The position numbers were made by a program, and so were the translations under genes. The notes beneath the pieces were generated by a model. It ran no database searches, had not been told where the DNA came from, and saw nothing but the letters and a program-made list of their open reading frames with translations. Below, piece after piece: positions 36,069 through 46,986 of a stretch of DNA of 64,000 nt. Source of the stretch: Acidobacteriota bacterium. GTDB taxonomy: Bacteria > Acidobacteriota > Terriglobia > Bryobacterales > Bryobacteraceae. How positions within the stretch are numbered: the stretch's first letter is position 1; each line of letters begins with the position of its first letter. The stretch is taken from positions 40,501 through 104,500 of the forward strand of contig JAFKEE010000050.1 of NCBI GenBank assembly GCA_017307505.1. The letters are read 5' to 3'.

Positions 36069-37483
36069 GCGTTCTCTGCCCCGTGATGGTAGGTCGACCA
36101 GCCGAGGTACGTCTCGAAAGCCTCGGTCAGGATTTCCGCCGAGTGCGAGGCATTCATCGCGGCGTGGTGCTCGAACCCGTTGCGGCAGATGTAACGCATC
36201 AGCTTCTGCAGCCCCGGCACCTGTACGACAGCCCGGCTGCCAAACGTGGCCAGCGGATCGTCGGTGAACTGGCCCTGTCCGACGTAGGCACGGATCCGGC
36301 CCTCCCTGTCATCGGTGCTGACGCGCGCGTAAGTCAGCGGCCCGGCCGGCGTGCGGCCCGAGAGGGCGCCGTAGGTGTTCTGCACACCCAAAGTGGAGCC
36401 GAGGATCGGAGCTGTGCTGATGATGATGTCCGGCATGAAGCTCTTGGCCCAGTTGCCGCAATGGAACATCACGCACTTATCATCGTCGTCGCCGTAGTTG
36501 TTGTTCCAGTCCACCAGGGCGCTGGGTGTGCCTGAGGCCAGTTGCAGCGCGTACATGGAAACCACTCCGGTGATGTCCACTTCGCAGGCGCTGGGAAGCA
36601 ACTGCTCGCTCATCATGCTCATCACGGTGCAGGGATTGATGCCGAAATTGCTTTGCATGGAGGTCCAGCACTGGATGGCCGTGGCCTGCAGGTCGTATTG
36701 CGCCATCCAATCGGACAGGACGATCGCCAGGCGCGCCATCTGCGTCATGGAACGGTCCGGCGTGTCTCCGCAAGGCGCGTAGCCGCGAATCCTCTCCAGG
36801 TGGTTTTTCACGCGGATGTCATCGGCGGGGATCTTTTCGGCCGCGCCAAAGACCTCGGACAGGTCAATCGTGTTGACACTGATGCCGGCCGATTGCAGCA
36901 GTTTCTCACTGTAGCGGGTCGTGTTGAAGGCGTTCGGACGCGCGCCGATCGCCCCGATGCGGGCCCGGCGCAGTCCTTTGGCCACGCGGCAGACAGCCAG
37001 GAAGTTGCGCAGATCGGCGCGAAAGCTGTCCGTTAGCGGATGGACCGTGTGGCGCCGGGTGAGCGTGTAGCTGATGCCGTACTGGCGCAGATTATTGCAG
37101 ACCGAGACCTTGCCGCAGAACGCATCACGGCGGCGTTCGACGCTGAGCTGAGTGAGATCGTCCGGATACGCTTGTACCAGCACCGGCACATTCAGCTCGG
37201 AAAGCTGCAGCGTATCCGCGACACCCTTCTCGTCGCCGAAATTGGGCAGGCAGACCAATACGCCGTCGATGCGGTCGCGTTGGCTGCGGAACAGGTCGGC
37301 GCAGCGCCTGGCATGCTGCCAGGTCTCCACGGCACCCAGCTTGGTCGTATCTTCGTCGAGGATGATTGCCTCGATCCCCATCTCTTCGAACAGACGCAGG
37401 ATGTCCGCGCGCCCTTCGGAGACCAGCCGGTCTGGAAAGAAATCACGATTGCCGACAATGACGGCCAGAGTCATCTTGGTCAT
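36065..37483 (-). CDS. L-fucose/L-arabinose-isomerase family protein
   Basis: The 472-residue protein matches the fucose/arabinose isomerase superfamily by length and by its three-domain layout. The N-terminal domain has [20 protein letters not shown]. The middle has [20 protein letters not shown]. The C-terminal domain has [20 protein letters not shown] and [20 protein letters not shown], in the region that supplies metal and catalytic acidic residues. It should interconvert an aldose and a ketose; sulfoquinovose isomerases also belong here, so the substrate is open. It is the last gene of the nine-gene transport/transketolase operon, 3 bp after the binding-protein gene. Confidence 0.88.
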   Translation of the reverse strand: MTKMTLAVIVGNRDFFPDRLVSEGRADILRLFEEMGIEAIILDEDTTKLGAVETWQHARRCADLFRSQRDRIDGVLVCLPNFGDEKGVADTLQLSELNVPVLVQAYPDDLTQLSVERRRDAFCGKVSVCNNLRQYGISYTLTRRHTVHPLTDSFRADLRNFLAVCRVAKGLRRARIGAIGARPNAFNTTRYSEKLLQSAGISVNTIDLSEVFGAAEKIPADDIRVKNHLERIRGYAPCGDTPDRSMTQMARLAIVLSDWMAQYDLQATAIQCWTSMQSNFGINPCTVMSMMSEQLLPSACEVDITGVVSMYALQLASGTPSALVDWNNNYGDDDDKCVMFHCGNWAKSFMPDIIISTAPILGSTLGVQNTYGALSGRTPAGPLTYARVSTDDREGRIRAYVGQGQFTDDPLATFGSRAVVQVPGLQKLMRYICRNGFEHHAAMNASHSAEILTEAFETYLGWSTYHHGAENA

Positions 37484-37486
37484 GGG

Positions 37487-39436
<1,950 letters not shown>

Positions 39437-39453
<17 letters not shown>

Positions 39454-40954
39454 GGAGACTCTCCGCTTTGGCGCACGCGGCCGCCATCAGATTCTGCTCA
39501 CTCAACTCGCTGCGCGCAAACGAGGCCGACAGGCGCCCTCGCGCCATAACCAGGACACGATCCGCCAGAGACAACACCTCGTGCAGATCCGACGAGGCGA
39601 ACAGGATCGCCACTCCTTCCGACGCCAGTCTCCGCGCAATCTCAAAGATCTCCGCCCTGGCGCCCACATCCACGCCTCGGCTGGGCTCGTCCATCAGCAG
39701 CACTCGCGGCTTCGTCAGCAGGTATTTCGAGATCACGGCCTTTTGCTGATTGCCGCCGCTGAGGGAAGTGATCGGCTGAGCCGGTCCGGTGGTCTTGATG
39801 CGCAGTTGGGCAATCAGGCGCGACGCGCTGGCGTCCTCCTCCGCCCTGCTCAGCAAGCCGTGACGGGCATGTGCTTCCAGGCTCGCCAGCGTCATATTGC
39901 GGCCCAACGAGAACGTGGGGATCAGGCCGGCCGCCTGCCGGTCTTCCGGTACCAGGGCCAGGCCCTGCGCGATGCGTTCGCGTACGGAGAGATGCTCCAT
40001 CCGGCTGCCGCCTAGCAGGATCCTCCCGCCGGCCGCGGCCCTGCTCCCGGCCAGCACTTCGAAAAGCTCCGTGCGGCCCGCCCCCATCAGCCCATAAACC
40101 CCCACGAGTTCGCCCGCACATAAGGTGAGTGATACGTCGTGCACCCGGCCCGGCACGTGCACATGTTCCACGCGCAGCACTTCCGCCTGTCCGGCGCACT
40201 CGGCATGCTCAGCCGGCGGGGCCCAGCGCCGGCCGCTCATCCGGTCGATAATCCAGCCCACATCCACATCCGCGATTGCAGCCGATTCCACCAGCCGGCC
40301 ATCGCGCAGCACGGTCACGCGGTCGCCGATCTCCATCAGCTCTTCCAACTTATGCGAGATATAGACAATCCCGACCCCCGTGGCTTTCAGTTCGCGAATG
40401 ACGCGGAACAGAACCTCGATCTCGCTTGGGCTCAAGGCGGACGTCGGCTCGTCCATCAGCAGAACGCGCACATTGCGCGCCAGCGCCCGGCAGATCTCGA
40501 CGATCTGCTGGCATCCGAGCGGCAGGTCGCCCACCAGGGTATGGACATCGATGTCCTGTTCGAGCCTTTTCATGAGGCCGCGCGCGATCTGCTCTTCAGC
40601 CTTGCGGTCGATCACGCCTCCGCGGGTCCGCTCACAAGCCATGAAAATGTTTTCCACCACGCTCAGGTTCGGGAACAGGCTGAGCTCCTGGTAGATCATT
40701 CCGATGCCGGCAACCGCGGCATCCCGCGTCGACTCCAGCCGGATGGCCCGGCCATTGAATTCCAGATAACCCTGCGTCGGCTGTTCGACTCCGGCCAGCA
40801 GTTTCACGAGGGTCGACTTCCCCGCCCCGTTCTCCCCGATCAGAACGTGAACTTCCCCGCCCCGCACTTCAAAGTCGACCGAATCCAGGGCCAGGGTGCC
40901 CGGATAGTGCTTCGTAACCTGGCAGGCGCGCAGCAGGGCGGGAGCCTCGCTCAT
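39437..40954 (-). CDS. sugar ABC transporter ATP-binding protein (RbsA-like, two cassettes)
   Basis: The 505-residue protein has two nucleotide-binding domains, as in RbsA/XylG/MglA. The first has Walker A GENGAGKST, the signature LPLGCQQIVEICRAL and Walker B VLLMDEPTSAL. The second has a degenerate Walker A (GLMGAGRTE), the signature LSGGNQQKAVISKYL and Walker B LLMDEPSRGVD. It drives sugar import. The start is ATG 40954, which overlaps the DUF2291 stop by 4 bp; the longer open frame upstream reads through that gene in another frame. Confidence 0.95.
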
Positions 40955-41541
40955 CTGGCCGCCTCCACCCACTGGAATCGCACCGGAACGATGTGCGGCA
41001 GTTCTTCGCCGGCCGTGAACGTGCCCGTGAACGCGAAACTGCGGCCCTGCGCCCGGGCGATCTCCGCGCTGGGCGGCAGGCATTGCAGCGCGCGCGCATT
41101 CAGCTTGCTGGACACGTTCGCGAAATCGATCTGATTCACAAACCGGCTGAAGGGCACCAGTCCTGTCGCATCGCGCACGGAGGATCCGCGGACCTCCGGT
41201 CCAATCTGAATCACAGCATCAGCGTGTCCATCGAAGGGCTCGCAATCCACGCTCATTTGACCCAGCGGCGGAATGGCGTTCACCTTCAGAATTCGCGCCA
41301 CGCCCTTCACCGCGTAGTGCGTCCCGGGCTTGCGGGCAGAGGCAGGCAGCAGGCTGCTGGCATTCACGGCGGAGGCCTCAATCGCCGGCAGGATCCTGGA
41401 CACCCACTCCGACTCTACAAAGCGGTTGGCATCAAACCGTTCCTTCTGCGCGGCTGCCGACTGGCCTTCAATCGGCCGCACGGTCCAGGGGACGCAGGCC
41501 GTTAAGGAAAGGCTCAGAATGGCGGCGCAGGCTCGTTTCAT
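40951..41541 (-). CDS. DUF2291 periplasmic lipoprotein
   Basis: The 196-residue product has a lipoprotein signal (AAILSLSLTAC, then VPWTVRPI). The remainder fits the DUF2291 family of predicted periplasmic lipoproteins: WVSRILPAIEASAVNASSLL, HYAVKGVARILKVN, and VPFSRFVNQIDFANVSSKLN. Members are repeatedly found in operons with ribose-type ABC transporters, but their role is unknown. It overlaps the genes on both sides by 4 bp (ATGA). The start is ATG 41541. Confidence 0.88.
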   Translation of the reverse strand: MKRACAAILSLSLTACVPWTVRPIEGQSAAAQKERFDANRFVESEWVSRILPAIEASAVNASSLLPASARKPGTHYAVKGVARILKVNAIPPLGQMSVDCEPFDGHADAVIQIGPEVRGSSVRDATGLVPFSRFVNQIDFANVSSKLNARALQCLPPSAEIARAQGRSFAFTGTFTAGEELPHIVPVRFQWVEAAR

Positions 41542-42539
41542 TTCTTTCTCGACACCTGATTGGCCCGCCCGCTGCCGCCTGCCGCGGTGGAAGACTCCAG
41601 CAGTTGGGCAGCGGTCAGCCTGTCGGTGATCAGCACGTTGATCCACTTGCCGGCCAGTGCCCCGCGAATGGCGGCCAGTTTCCGTCGGCCCCCGGCCACC
41701 CCAATCACACGGCTTACCTTGCGCAGTTCCTCAAGGCTCATCCCGATCACGCGTTCATTCAAGGGGCTGGCCACAGGCACGCCCGCCGCATCGAAGAAGC
41801 GCAGGCAGATGTCGCCCACTGCTCCACGCTCGCCCAATTCTTTCAGCTCCGCCCCCGAGAACACGTTGCCGCTCAACGTAAGCAAGTGCGACGGCTCAAT
41901 GGCGCCGATCCCGACCAGCGCCACGCTCACCTGCCCAAACAGCTCGCAGGCTTGCCGGACATACTGGTCCTCCTGCATCACCTTCTTCGCTTCCACCGTG
42001 CCCAGTACGCCAGGTGCGGGCAGCAGCGTGGCCGAGCCGCCGATGAGGTTCGCCAGCCGCCGCGTGACGTGCGTGGCGTGCACTTCCGCCGCCGGATTCC
42101 CGATGCCGCCCAGAATCTGGACCACTCTCGCTCCGGCGCAACGCTGGCTGGGATGCATCGCATCCACCATGGCGAGGAGGGCGGCGCTCCACGACGAGAT
42201 GCCGATGACCTCGCCCGGCCGCAGTGTGGTCTCCATGTAGAACGCCGCCGCCGCACCGAGATCCCTGGCTATCTGCGCTTCGTCGTCGATGCAGTCCACC
42301 ACAATCACTTCCTTCAGCGCATACAGTGATTGGAGCGCCTCTTCCAACTCCGGATGAGTGCCGGATGGGACGGCAACCGTGATGCGCACAATCCCCTCTG
42401 CCTCAGCCTTCTTCAGCAGCCGCGAAATGGTGGATTGCGACACGTTCAGCCGCTCCATAATCTCGGTCTGCCGCAAGCCCTGACCGTAGTACATGCGCGC
42501 AACTTTGGCGATCAACCGGAGTTCGTCTATCCGAGCCAT
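41538..42539 (-). CDS. SorC/DeoR-type sugar-responsive transcriptional regulator
   Basis: The 333-residue protein has an N-terminal HTH (residues about 18-50, GLRQTEIMERLNVSQSTISR) and a SorC-type sugar-phosphate-binding domain (about 60-315; ALKEVIVVDCIDDEAQIARD, VIGISSWSAALLAMVDAM, VVQILGGIGNPAAEVHA, VALVGIGAIEPSHLLTLSG). SorC proteins sense phosphorylated sugars, here plausibly the kinase product made by the neighbouring enzyme. It is embedded in the operon it probably controls. It is 3 bp from the kinase gene and overlaps the DUF2291 gene by 4 bp. Confidence 0.93.
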   Translation of the reverse strand: MARIDELRLIAKVARMYYGQGLRQTEIMERLNVSQSTISRLLKKAEAEGIVRITVAVPSGTHPELEEALQSLYALKEVIVVDCIDDEAQIARDLGAAAAFYMETTLRPGEVIGISSWSAALLAMVDAMHPSQRCAGARVVQILGGIGNPAAEVHATHVTRRLANLIGGSATLLPAPGVLGTVEAKKVMQEDQYVRQACELFGQVSVALVGIGAIEPSHLLTLSGNVFSGAELKELGERGAVGDICLRFFDAAGVPVASPLNERVIGMSLEELRKVSRVIGVAGGRRKLAAIRGALAGKWINVLITDRLTAAQLLESSTAAGGSGRANQVSRKK

Positions 42540-42542
42540 GAC

Positions 42543-44051
42543 TTATGTTGCCATCTCCGGAGCCCTGAAATCGCCCAGCACTCGTGCCACCGCATCGCGC
42601 CATCCGTCATGCAGCCGGCGCCGGTCCATCTCACTCATCTGCGGATCAAATCGCTGTTCCTGCCGGGGCAGTTGCTCCAGATCCTCAACGCTCCGCCAGA
42701 TCCCGGCCGCCAACCCCGCCAGCCAGGCGGCGCCGATCGCCGAGAGGTCGGAGGAGAGGTTCCTCACCACCGGCCGCCCCAGGATATCGGCCTGGAACTG
42801 CATAAGCTGATCGTTGCGGCTGGCGCCGCCGTCCGCCAGCAGCATCTCGGGCGGTTCCCCGGTATCCAGCGCCATCGCGTCAAAGACGTCCCGAACCTGG
42901 TAGGCGATGGACTCCAGCGCCGCCCGGGCGAGATGCGCTGACGTGGTGCCCCGGGTCAGGCCGGTGATCAACCCGCGGGCATCGTCCCGCCAGTAGGGCG
43001 CGCCCAGCCCGGCCATCGCCGGCACCAGGTACACCCCGCCATTGTCGTCCTTGCCCGCGGCCATCTCCGCCAGTTCCGCCGCCGGATCACTCAGCCCCAG
43101 CAACTCGCCGGCCCATTGCATGGTCCCGCCGCTCAGCGTGATGTTTCCTTCGATGCCGTATTGCGTCCGCCCCCCGGCCGACCAGGCAACTGTCGCGGAT
43201 AGTCCGTGTTTGGACACGACCGCCGCATCAGTCGCCCGCATCAGCGAAGAACCTGTTCCGTAGGTTGCCTTCGTCGCCTTCGGCCGGAACGCCGCGTGCG
43301 CAAACAGCGCTGCGTGGGAATCCCCAATCACACCGCAGATAGGCACGCCGTCGCCGCAGAGCCCTGCGCCGGCTGTGACCCCGAACACCGTGCTCGACGG
43401 CCGGATCTCCGGCAACACCGCCCTGGGCACGTCAAACCATGCAAGCAGCTCGTCATCCCAGGCCAGCCGAGCCAAGTCCATGAGTTGGGTCCGCGAGGCA
43501 TTCGTGGTGTCGCAGGCGTGGACAGCGCCCTTCGTCAGATTCCACAGCAACCAGCTATCCACGGTGCCCATGCAAAGCTCGCCCGCCAGGGCCATGGCGC
43601 GGCCTTCCGGCAACTGCTGAATCAGCCAGGACGCCTTGCTGGCCGAGAACAGCGGATCGATGCCAAGTCCGGACTTCCGCCGGATCACAGCCTCCAGACC
43701 GCGCTGCCGCAACTCCGCACAGAAAGGAGCCGTCCGGCGGCATTGCCAGATGACGCACGGTCCGCAGGGCTCGCCGGTCTCCCGATTCCAGACGACCACG
43801 GATTCCCGCTGGTTGCTCAACGCGAGAGCCGCCGGAGGCCCGCCGCCGGCGGTCTCCAGACACTCGTCCATCACCTCGCGCACGGCCTGCCAGATCGCGC
43901 GCGCGTCCTGCTCGATCCAACCCGGCCTCGGGCACTGGACCGTCATCGGCCTGGCTGCTCTCGCCAGCACGGCACCGCGCGCATCCACCAGCAGGGCCTT
44001 GGTGTTTGTCGTGCCCTGGTCGATGCTGAGGATTCGGGCGGCGTTCAGCAC
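42543..44051 (-). CDS. FGGY-family sugar kinase
   Basis: The 502-residue kinase has the two actin-like domains of the FGGY family: ILSIDQGTTNTKALLVDARG in the phosphate-1 loop, LALSNQRESVVVWNRETGEP, GVIGDSHAALFAHAAF, TKATYGTGSSLM and LLADGGASRNDQLMQFQADI. It is closest in look to glycerol-kinase-like members, so the substrate may be a small or branched ketose rather than a hexose. The start is GTG 44051, overlapping the transketolase C-half gene by 7 bp. Phosphorylation of the isomerase product is the likely step before transketolase action. Confidence 0.92.
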   Translation of the reverse strand: MLNAARILSIDQGTTNTKALLVDARGAVLARAARPMTVQCPRPGWIEQDARAIWQAVREVMDECLETAGGGPPAALALSNQRESVVVWNRETGEPCGPCVIWQCRRTAPFCAELRQRGLEAVIRRKSGLGIDPLFSASKASWLIQQLPEGRAMALAGELCMGTVDSWLLWNLTKGAVHACDTTNASRTQLMDLARLAWDDELLAWFDVPRAVLPEIRPSSTVFGVTAGAGLCGDGVPICGVIGDSHAALFAHAAFRPKATKATYGTGSSLMRATDAAVVSKHGLSATVAWSAGGRTQYGIEGNITLSGGTMQWAGELLGLSDPAAELAEMAAGKDDNGGVYLVPAMAGLGAPYWRDDARGLITGLTRGTTSAHLARAALESIAYQVRDVFDAMALDTGEPPEMLLADGGASRNDQLMQFQADILGRPVVRNLSSDLSAIGAAWLAGLAAGIWRSVEDLEQLPRQEQRFDPQMSEMDRRRLHDGWRDAVARVLGDFRAPEMAT

Positions 44052-45004
44052 TTCCGCGACTTCCTCCTCATCGCCTCCAGCGCCGCATCGTGTATGCCCG
44101 CCGCCGTCAGGCCGAAGTGCTCGAACAGGAATCCAACGGAGCCTGTCGGCGCAAACGCATCCGGCACGCCCACCATTCTCACGGGCACCGGTGTCGTGGC
44201 CGTCACTGCTTCCGCCACCGCTCCGCCCAGGCCGCCATGAATGGAATGCTCTTCGGCAGTGACGATGCAGCCTGTCTCTTCCGCCGCGGCGGCGATCGCC
44301 CCGGTATCCAGCGGCCGCAGGGTGGCCATGTTCAGCACGCGCGCCTGCACGCCCTCCAGCTCCAATTGCTGCGCCGCCTCCAGCGCACGGCATACCATCG
44401 TGCCGTTCGCAATCAGTGTCACGTCGCGGCCTTCCCGCAGTTTCGTCGCCCGGCCCAACTGAAACCGGTGGTCCTCTCCATGCACATTCGGAACGCCCAT
44501 GCGGCTCAGGCGCAGGTAGACGGGCCCATCCAAAGCCAGGGCAGCGCGAAACGCCTGCTCCGTCTCGTAAGGATCGGCCGGCACAATCACGGTCAGGTGC
44601 GGCAGGACCCTCGTCCAGGCCAGGTCTTCAATGGAATGGTGCGTCGGGCCCAGGGGGCCATAAGCCAATCCGCCGGACATTCCGCAAAGCTTCACATTGG
44701 ACTTCGAGTAGGCAAGATCCACTTTGACCTGCTCCATGGCGCGCCCGGTGAGAAAACACGCGGCTCCGCAAACGAAGGGAATCATGCCACCGTTGGCCAG
44801 GCCGCAGCCTACGCCCACCATGTTCTGCTCGGCGATGCCGACATTCACCAGCCTCTGCGGATAGAGTTTCCTGAATCCGCCCATCTTGCTGGAGCCCAGC
44901 GAGTCGTTCACCACCGCCACAATGCGCGGGTCGGCGGCGGCCGCCTCTTCCAGGCTGCGCGCAAAGGCATCGCGGCAATCGAATAGTTGAGAGGGGACGC
45001 TCAT
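44045..45004 (-). CDS. transketolase C-terminal subunit
   Basis: The 319-residue protein corresponds to the pyrimidine-binding and C-terminal domains of transketolase: DPRIVAVVNDSLGSSKMGGF, VNVGIAEQNMVGVGCGLANG (with the catalytic Glu), SGGLAYGPLGPTHHSIEDLA, LTVIVPADPYETEQAFRA and the C-terminal TAEEHSIHGGLGGAVAEA. The start is ATG 45004, overlapping the N-half stop by 4 bp. Split transketolases of about 275 + 320 residues occur in central metabolism and also in dedicated pathways such as apulose-4-phosphate cleavage. Confidence 0.94.
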   Translation of the reverse strand: MSVPSQLFDCRDAFARSLEEAAAADPRIVAVVNDSLGSSKMGGFRKLYPQRLVNVGIAEQNMVGVGCGLANGGMIPFVCGAACFLTGRAMEQVKVDLAYSKSNVKLCGMSGGLAYGPLGPTHHSIEDLAWTRVLPHLTVIVPADPYETEQAFRAALALDGPVYLRLSRMGVPNVHGEDHRFQLGRATKLREGRDVTLIANGTMVCRALEAAQQLELEGVQARVLNMATLRPLDTGAIAAAAEETGCIVTAEEHSIHGGLGGAVAEAVTATTPVPVRMVGVPDAFAPTGSVGFLFEHFGLTAAGIHDAALEAMRRKSRKC

Positions 45005-45825
45005 GCCTGCAGCTCCTTCAACGCTGCTTCCAGTTCCGCGTCGCTGGGCACCTTGTGGTGCCACTCAGGCCGGTCTTGGATGAAGGATACGCCCATGCCT
45101 TTGTGGGTGTGGGCAATGACGCAGTTCGGTTTGCCCTTCTCGAAAGGCAGGCGGCCAAAGACATCCAGCAGCGCGGCATGGTCGTGGCCATCCACCTCCT
45201 GCACCGCCCATCCGAATGCCCGCCATTTGTCCGCCAGCGGCTCCAGACGGATCGTGTCCTCCGTCCAGGCGCCCTGCTGGATTCGATTCCGGTCGACGAT
45301 CAGAGTCAGGTTGTCGAGCCCGTAGTGCGCCGCGGTCATGCCGGCTTCCCAATTGCTTCCTTCCTGCAACTCCCCATCGCCCGTAAGGATGAATGTCCGC
45401 CAGGAAGCACCGCTGATTTTGGCGGCCAGTGCCATGCCTGTCGCAATCGGCATGCCATGTCCCAAAGGGCCCGTATTCGCCTCCACCCCGGGCAGTTTGT
45501 TGCGATCCGGGTGTCCGTTCAGCATCGACAGCGGCTTCATGTAATGGTCCAGCCACTCGTCGGGGAAGCAACCGGCTTCGGCCAGGACACTGTAGAACGC
45601 ACCCGAGCAGTGCCCCTTGCTCATCACGAATCGATCTCGATCCTCAGAGGCAGTCCACGACCCGCCTGCTTTCATCACCCCGAAGTACAGCGAAACCAGG
45701 ATGTCGGCAGAGGAAAGGTCGCCACCCGGATGGCCCGTCTTGGCGCTGTGAACCATGCGCAAACTCCGTCTGCGGACAGAGGCGGAGATGCGCTGCAACT
45801 CTTCAAGCCGGACTGCAGATGACAC
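45001..45825 (-). CDS. transketolase N-terminal subunit
   Basis: The 274-residue protein is the thiamine-diphosphate-binding half of transketolase: AKTGHPGGDLSSADILVSLY, SKGHCSGAFYSVLAEAG, GPLGHGMPIATGMALAAKI, and the GDGELQEGSNWEAGMTAAHY to IVDRNRIQ cofactor motif. It is the first gene of the nine-gene operon. The start is GTG 45825 with GAGG ten bases upstream. Its role would be to form the complete enzyme with the next gene product and cleave a ketose phosphate. Confidence 0.94.
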   Translation of the reverse strand: MSSAVRLEELQRISASVRRRSLRMVHSAKTGHPGGDLSSADILVSLYFGVMKAGGSWTASEDRDRFVMSKGHCSGAFYSVLAEAGCFPDEWLDHYMKPLSMLNGHPDRNKLPGVEANTGPLGHGMPIATGMALAAKISGASWRTFILTGDGELQEGSNWEAGMTAAHYGLDNLTLIVDRNRIQQGAWTEDTIRLEPLADKWRAFGWAVQEVDGHDHAALLDVFGRLPFEKGKPNCVIAHTHKGMGVSFIQDRPEWHHKVPSDAELEAALKELQA

Positions 45826-45843
45826 TACGGTGAATCCTCGTTG

Positions 45844-45908
45844 GCATATTTATGCGCTACTGCAAGAAATTCCAAATTCAAACTAACAGCGTATGTTCCT
45901 GACGTCAA
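45844..45908 (-). promoter_or_regulatory. operon promoter with palindromic operator candidate
   Basis: Read on the minus strand, TTGACG (45908-45903), a 17-bp spacer and TAGTTT (45885-45880) form a sigma70-type promoter for the transketolase-transport operon. Downstream of the expected start lies the palindrome GCATATTTATGC (45844-45855), a good position for repression by the operon-encoded SorC regulator. The assignment is by pattern and position only. Confidence 0.5.
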
Positions 45909-45989
45909 GCCCAAGTTGGGAATTGTCTCGGTAAGCACGTTTCCAGCGGTGTCTAGTCCCTCAGCCCAAAGACCTTCCCGCGGCGGACC

Positions 45990-46802
45990 TCAACGCGCCG
46001 CCGGCGGCTCCTGATCTGTCGGAATGCCCGCGAGCCAGCGGTAAAACGCAGTAGCCCGGTTGATGGACGACGAAGGGTGGCCCGCAGCCAGCCAGTTCGC
46101 ATTTCGTGCCGTGCGCAGCAGGCAGTAGAATCGCCACAGGCCGTCTGATTCACGATCCACAAAATACACCGCCTGCATCGCCCCTGGAGGGAAGATTGTC
46201 AGCAGCAGGCGCCGGATGCTGGTCACGTTCTCAATCGCGAACACGAACCGTCCACTGGACACCTCCAGCACCTGCAGGCGATAAACGGCCGCCCCCGACA
46301 GATTGTCCACCTGCTCGAAATAATGAACGCTTCCCTGTGTCAACTCCTCGGGCCGGAAGTCCTGTCGTCGATGCTCCGGATTCTCGTCCTGCAACGGCCG
46401 TGCAGCGGTAATCAGAGTGCGCCACGCTCCATGGGTCGTCGACCAATAGCGGATCCCTGTCAGGCTGGAGATCGAGCCCAGGCGGCGCAGCAAGCCGTCC
46501 ATGCCCCCGCTGGCTCGGAACCGGGCCGCCGTGGCAATCAGCGACGAGAATCCGGGGTCCGTCCATCCGGTGCAGGCTGGGGGCTTCCAAGCGGAGCCGG
46601 ACTCATGCGAGGTCCAGGATGCCACCGCCGGTGGTTGGCCGGCCTCGGGATAGGGCGGCTCGGCGTCCTGTCCGCACGGAGGCCGAAGGTCCGCAGCCGC
46701 ACGGCAATTCGCCGCGCAGCAGATCACGACGAACAGTCGTAGCCATCTGGCCGGGCTCCACAACGCACCGGCACTCCTATGCCTTCGCTGGGCCGCCTTC
46801 AT
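45990..46802 (-). CDS. secreted hypothetical protein
   Basis: The 270-residue product has an N-terminal signal-like segment (LRLFVVICCAANCRA, about residues 22-36). The mature part is a soluble mixed domain with several Trp and two Cys pairs. Residues 110-230 (LGSISSLTGIRYWSTTHGAW, YFEQVDNLSGAAVYRLQVLE) suggest a lipid- or polymer-binding fold. The family is not recognised with confidence. It is upstream of the transketolase operon on the same strand, with 164 bp and a promoter between them. Confidence 0.65.
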   Translation of the reverse strand: MKAAQRRHRSAGALWSPARWLRLFVVICCAANCRAAADLRPPCGQDAEPPYPEAGQPPAVASWTSHESGSAWKPPACTGWTDPGFSSLIATAARFRASGGMDGLLRRLGSISSLTGIRYWSTTHGAWRTLITAARPLQDENPEHRRQDFRPEELTQGSVHYFEQVDNLSGAAVYRLQVLEVSSGRFVFAIENVTSIRRLLLTIFPPGAMQAVYFVDRESDGLWRFYCLLRTARNANWLAAGHPSSSINRATAFYRWLAGIPTDQEPPAAR

Positions 46803-46928
46803 ATCGTTTCGGAATCTCTACTAAACATGACGCAATTCGCGGCGATTAGCCACCCCTTCAGACCGGTTCAGCCAAGTCCTCAGGGAAGCCCCCTCGCGAA
46901 ATGACGCCCGTCCATCCACGGCGTGCTA

Positions 46929-46944
46929 TAACGTTTACGGTAAC
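46929..46944. promoter_or_regulatory. LacI-like operator before second fucosidase
   Basis: AACGTTTACGGTAACG contains the dyad TTAC-G-GTAA and AACG words common in LacI-family sites. It lies 43 bp upstream of the fucosidase gene. No LacI gene is in the window, so this is weak. Confidence 0.3.
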
Positions 46945-46986
46945 GATCCCGAAAGATCGGCAACCCTCCCCACAGAAAGGCGGATC

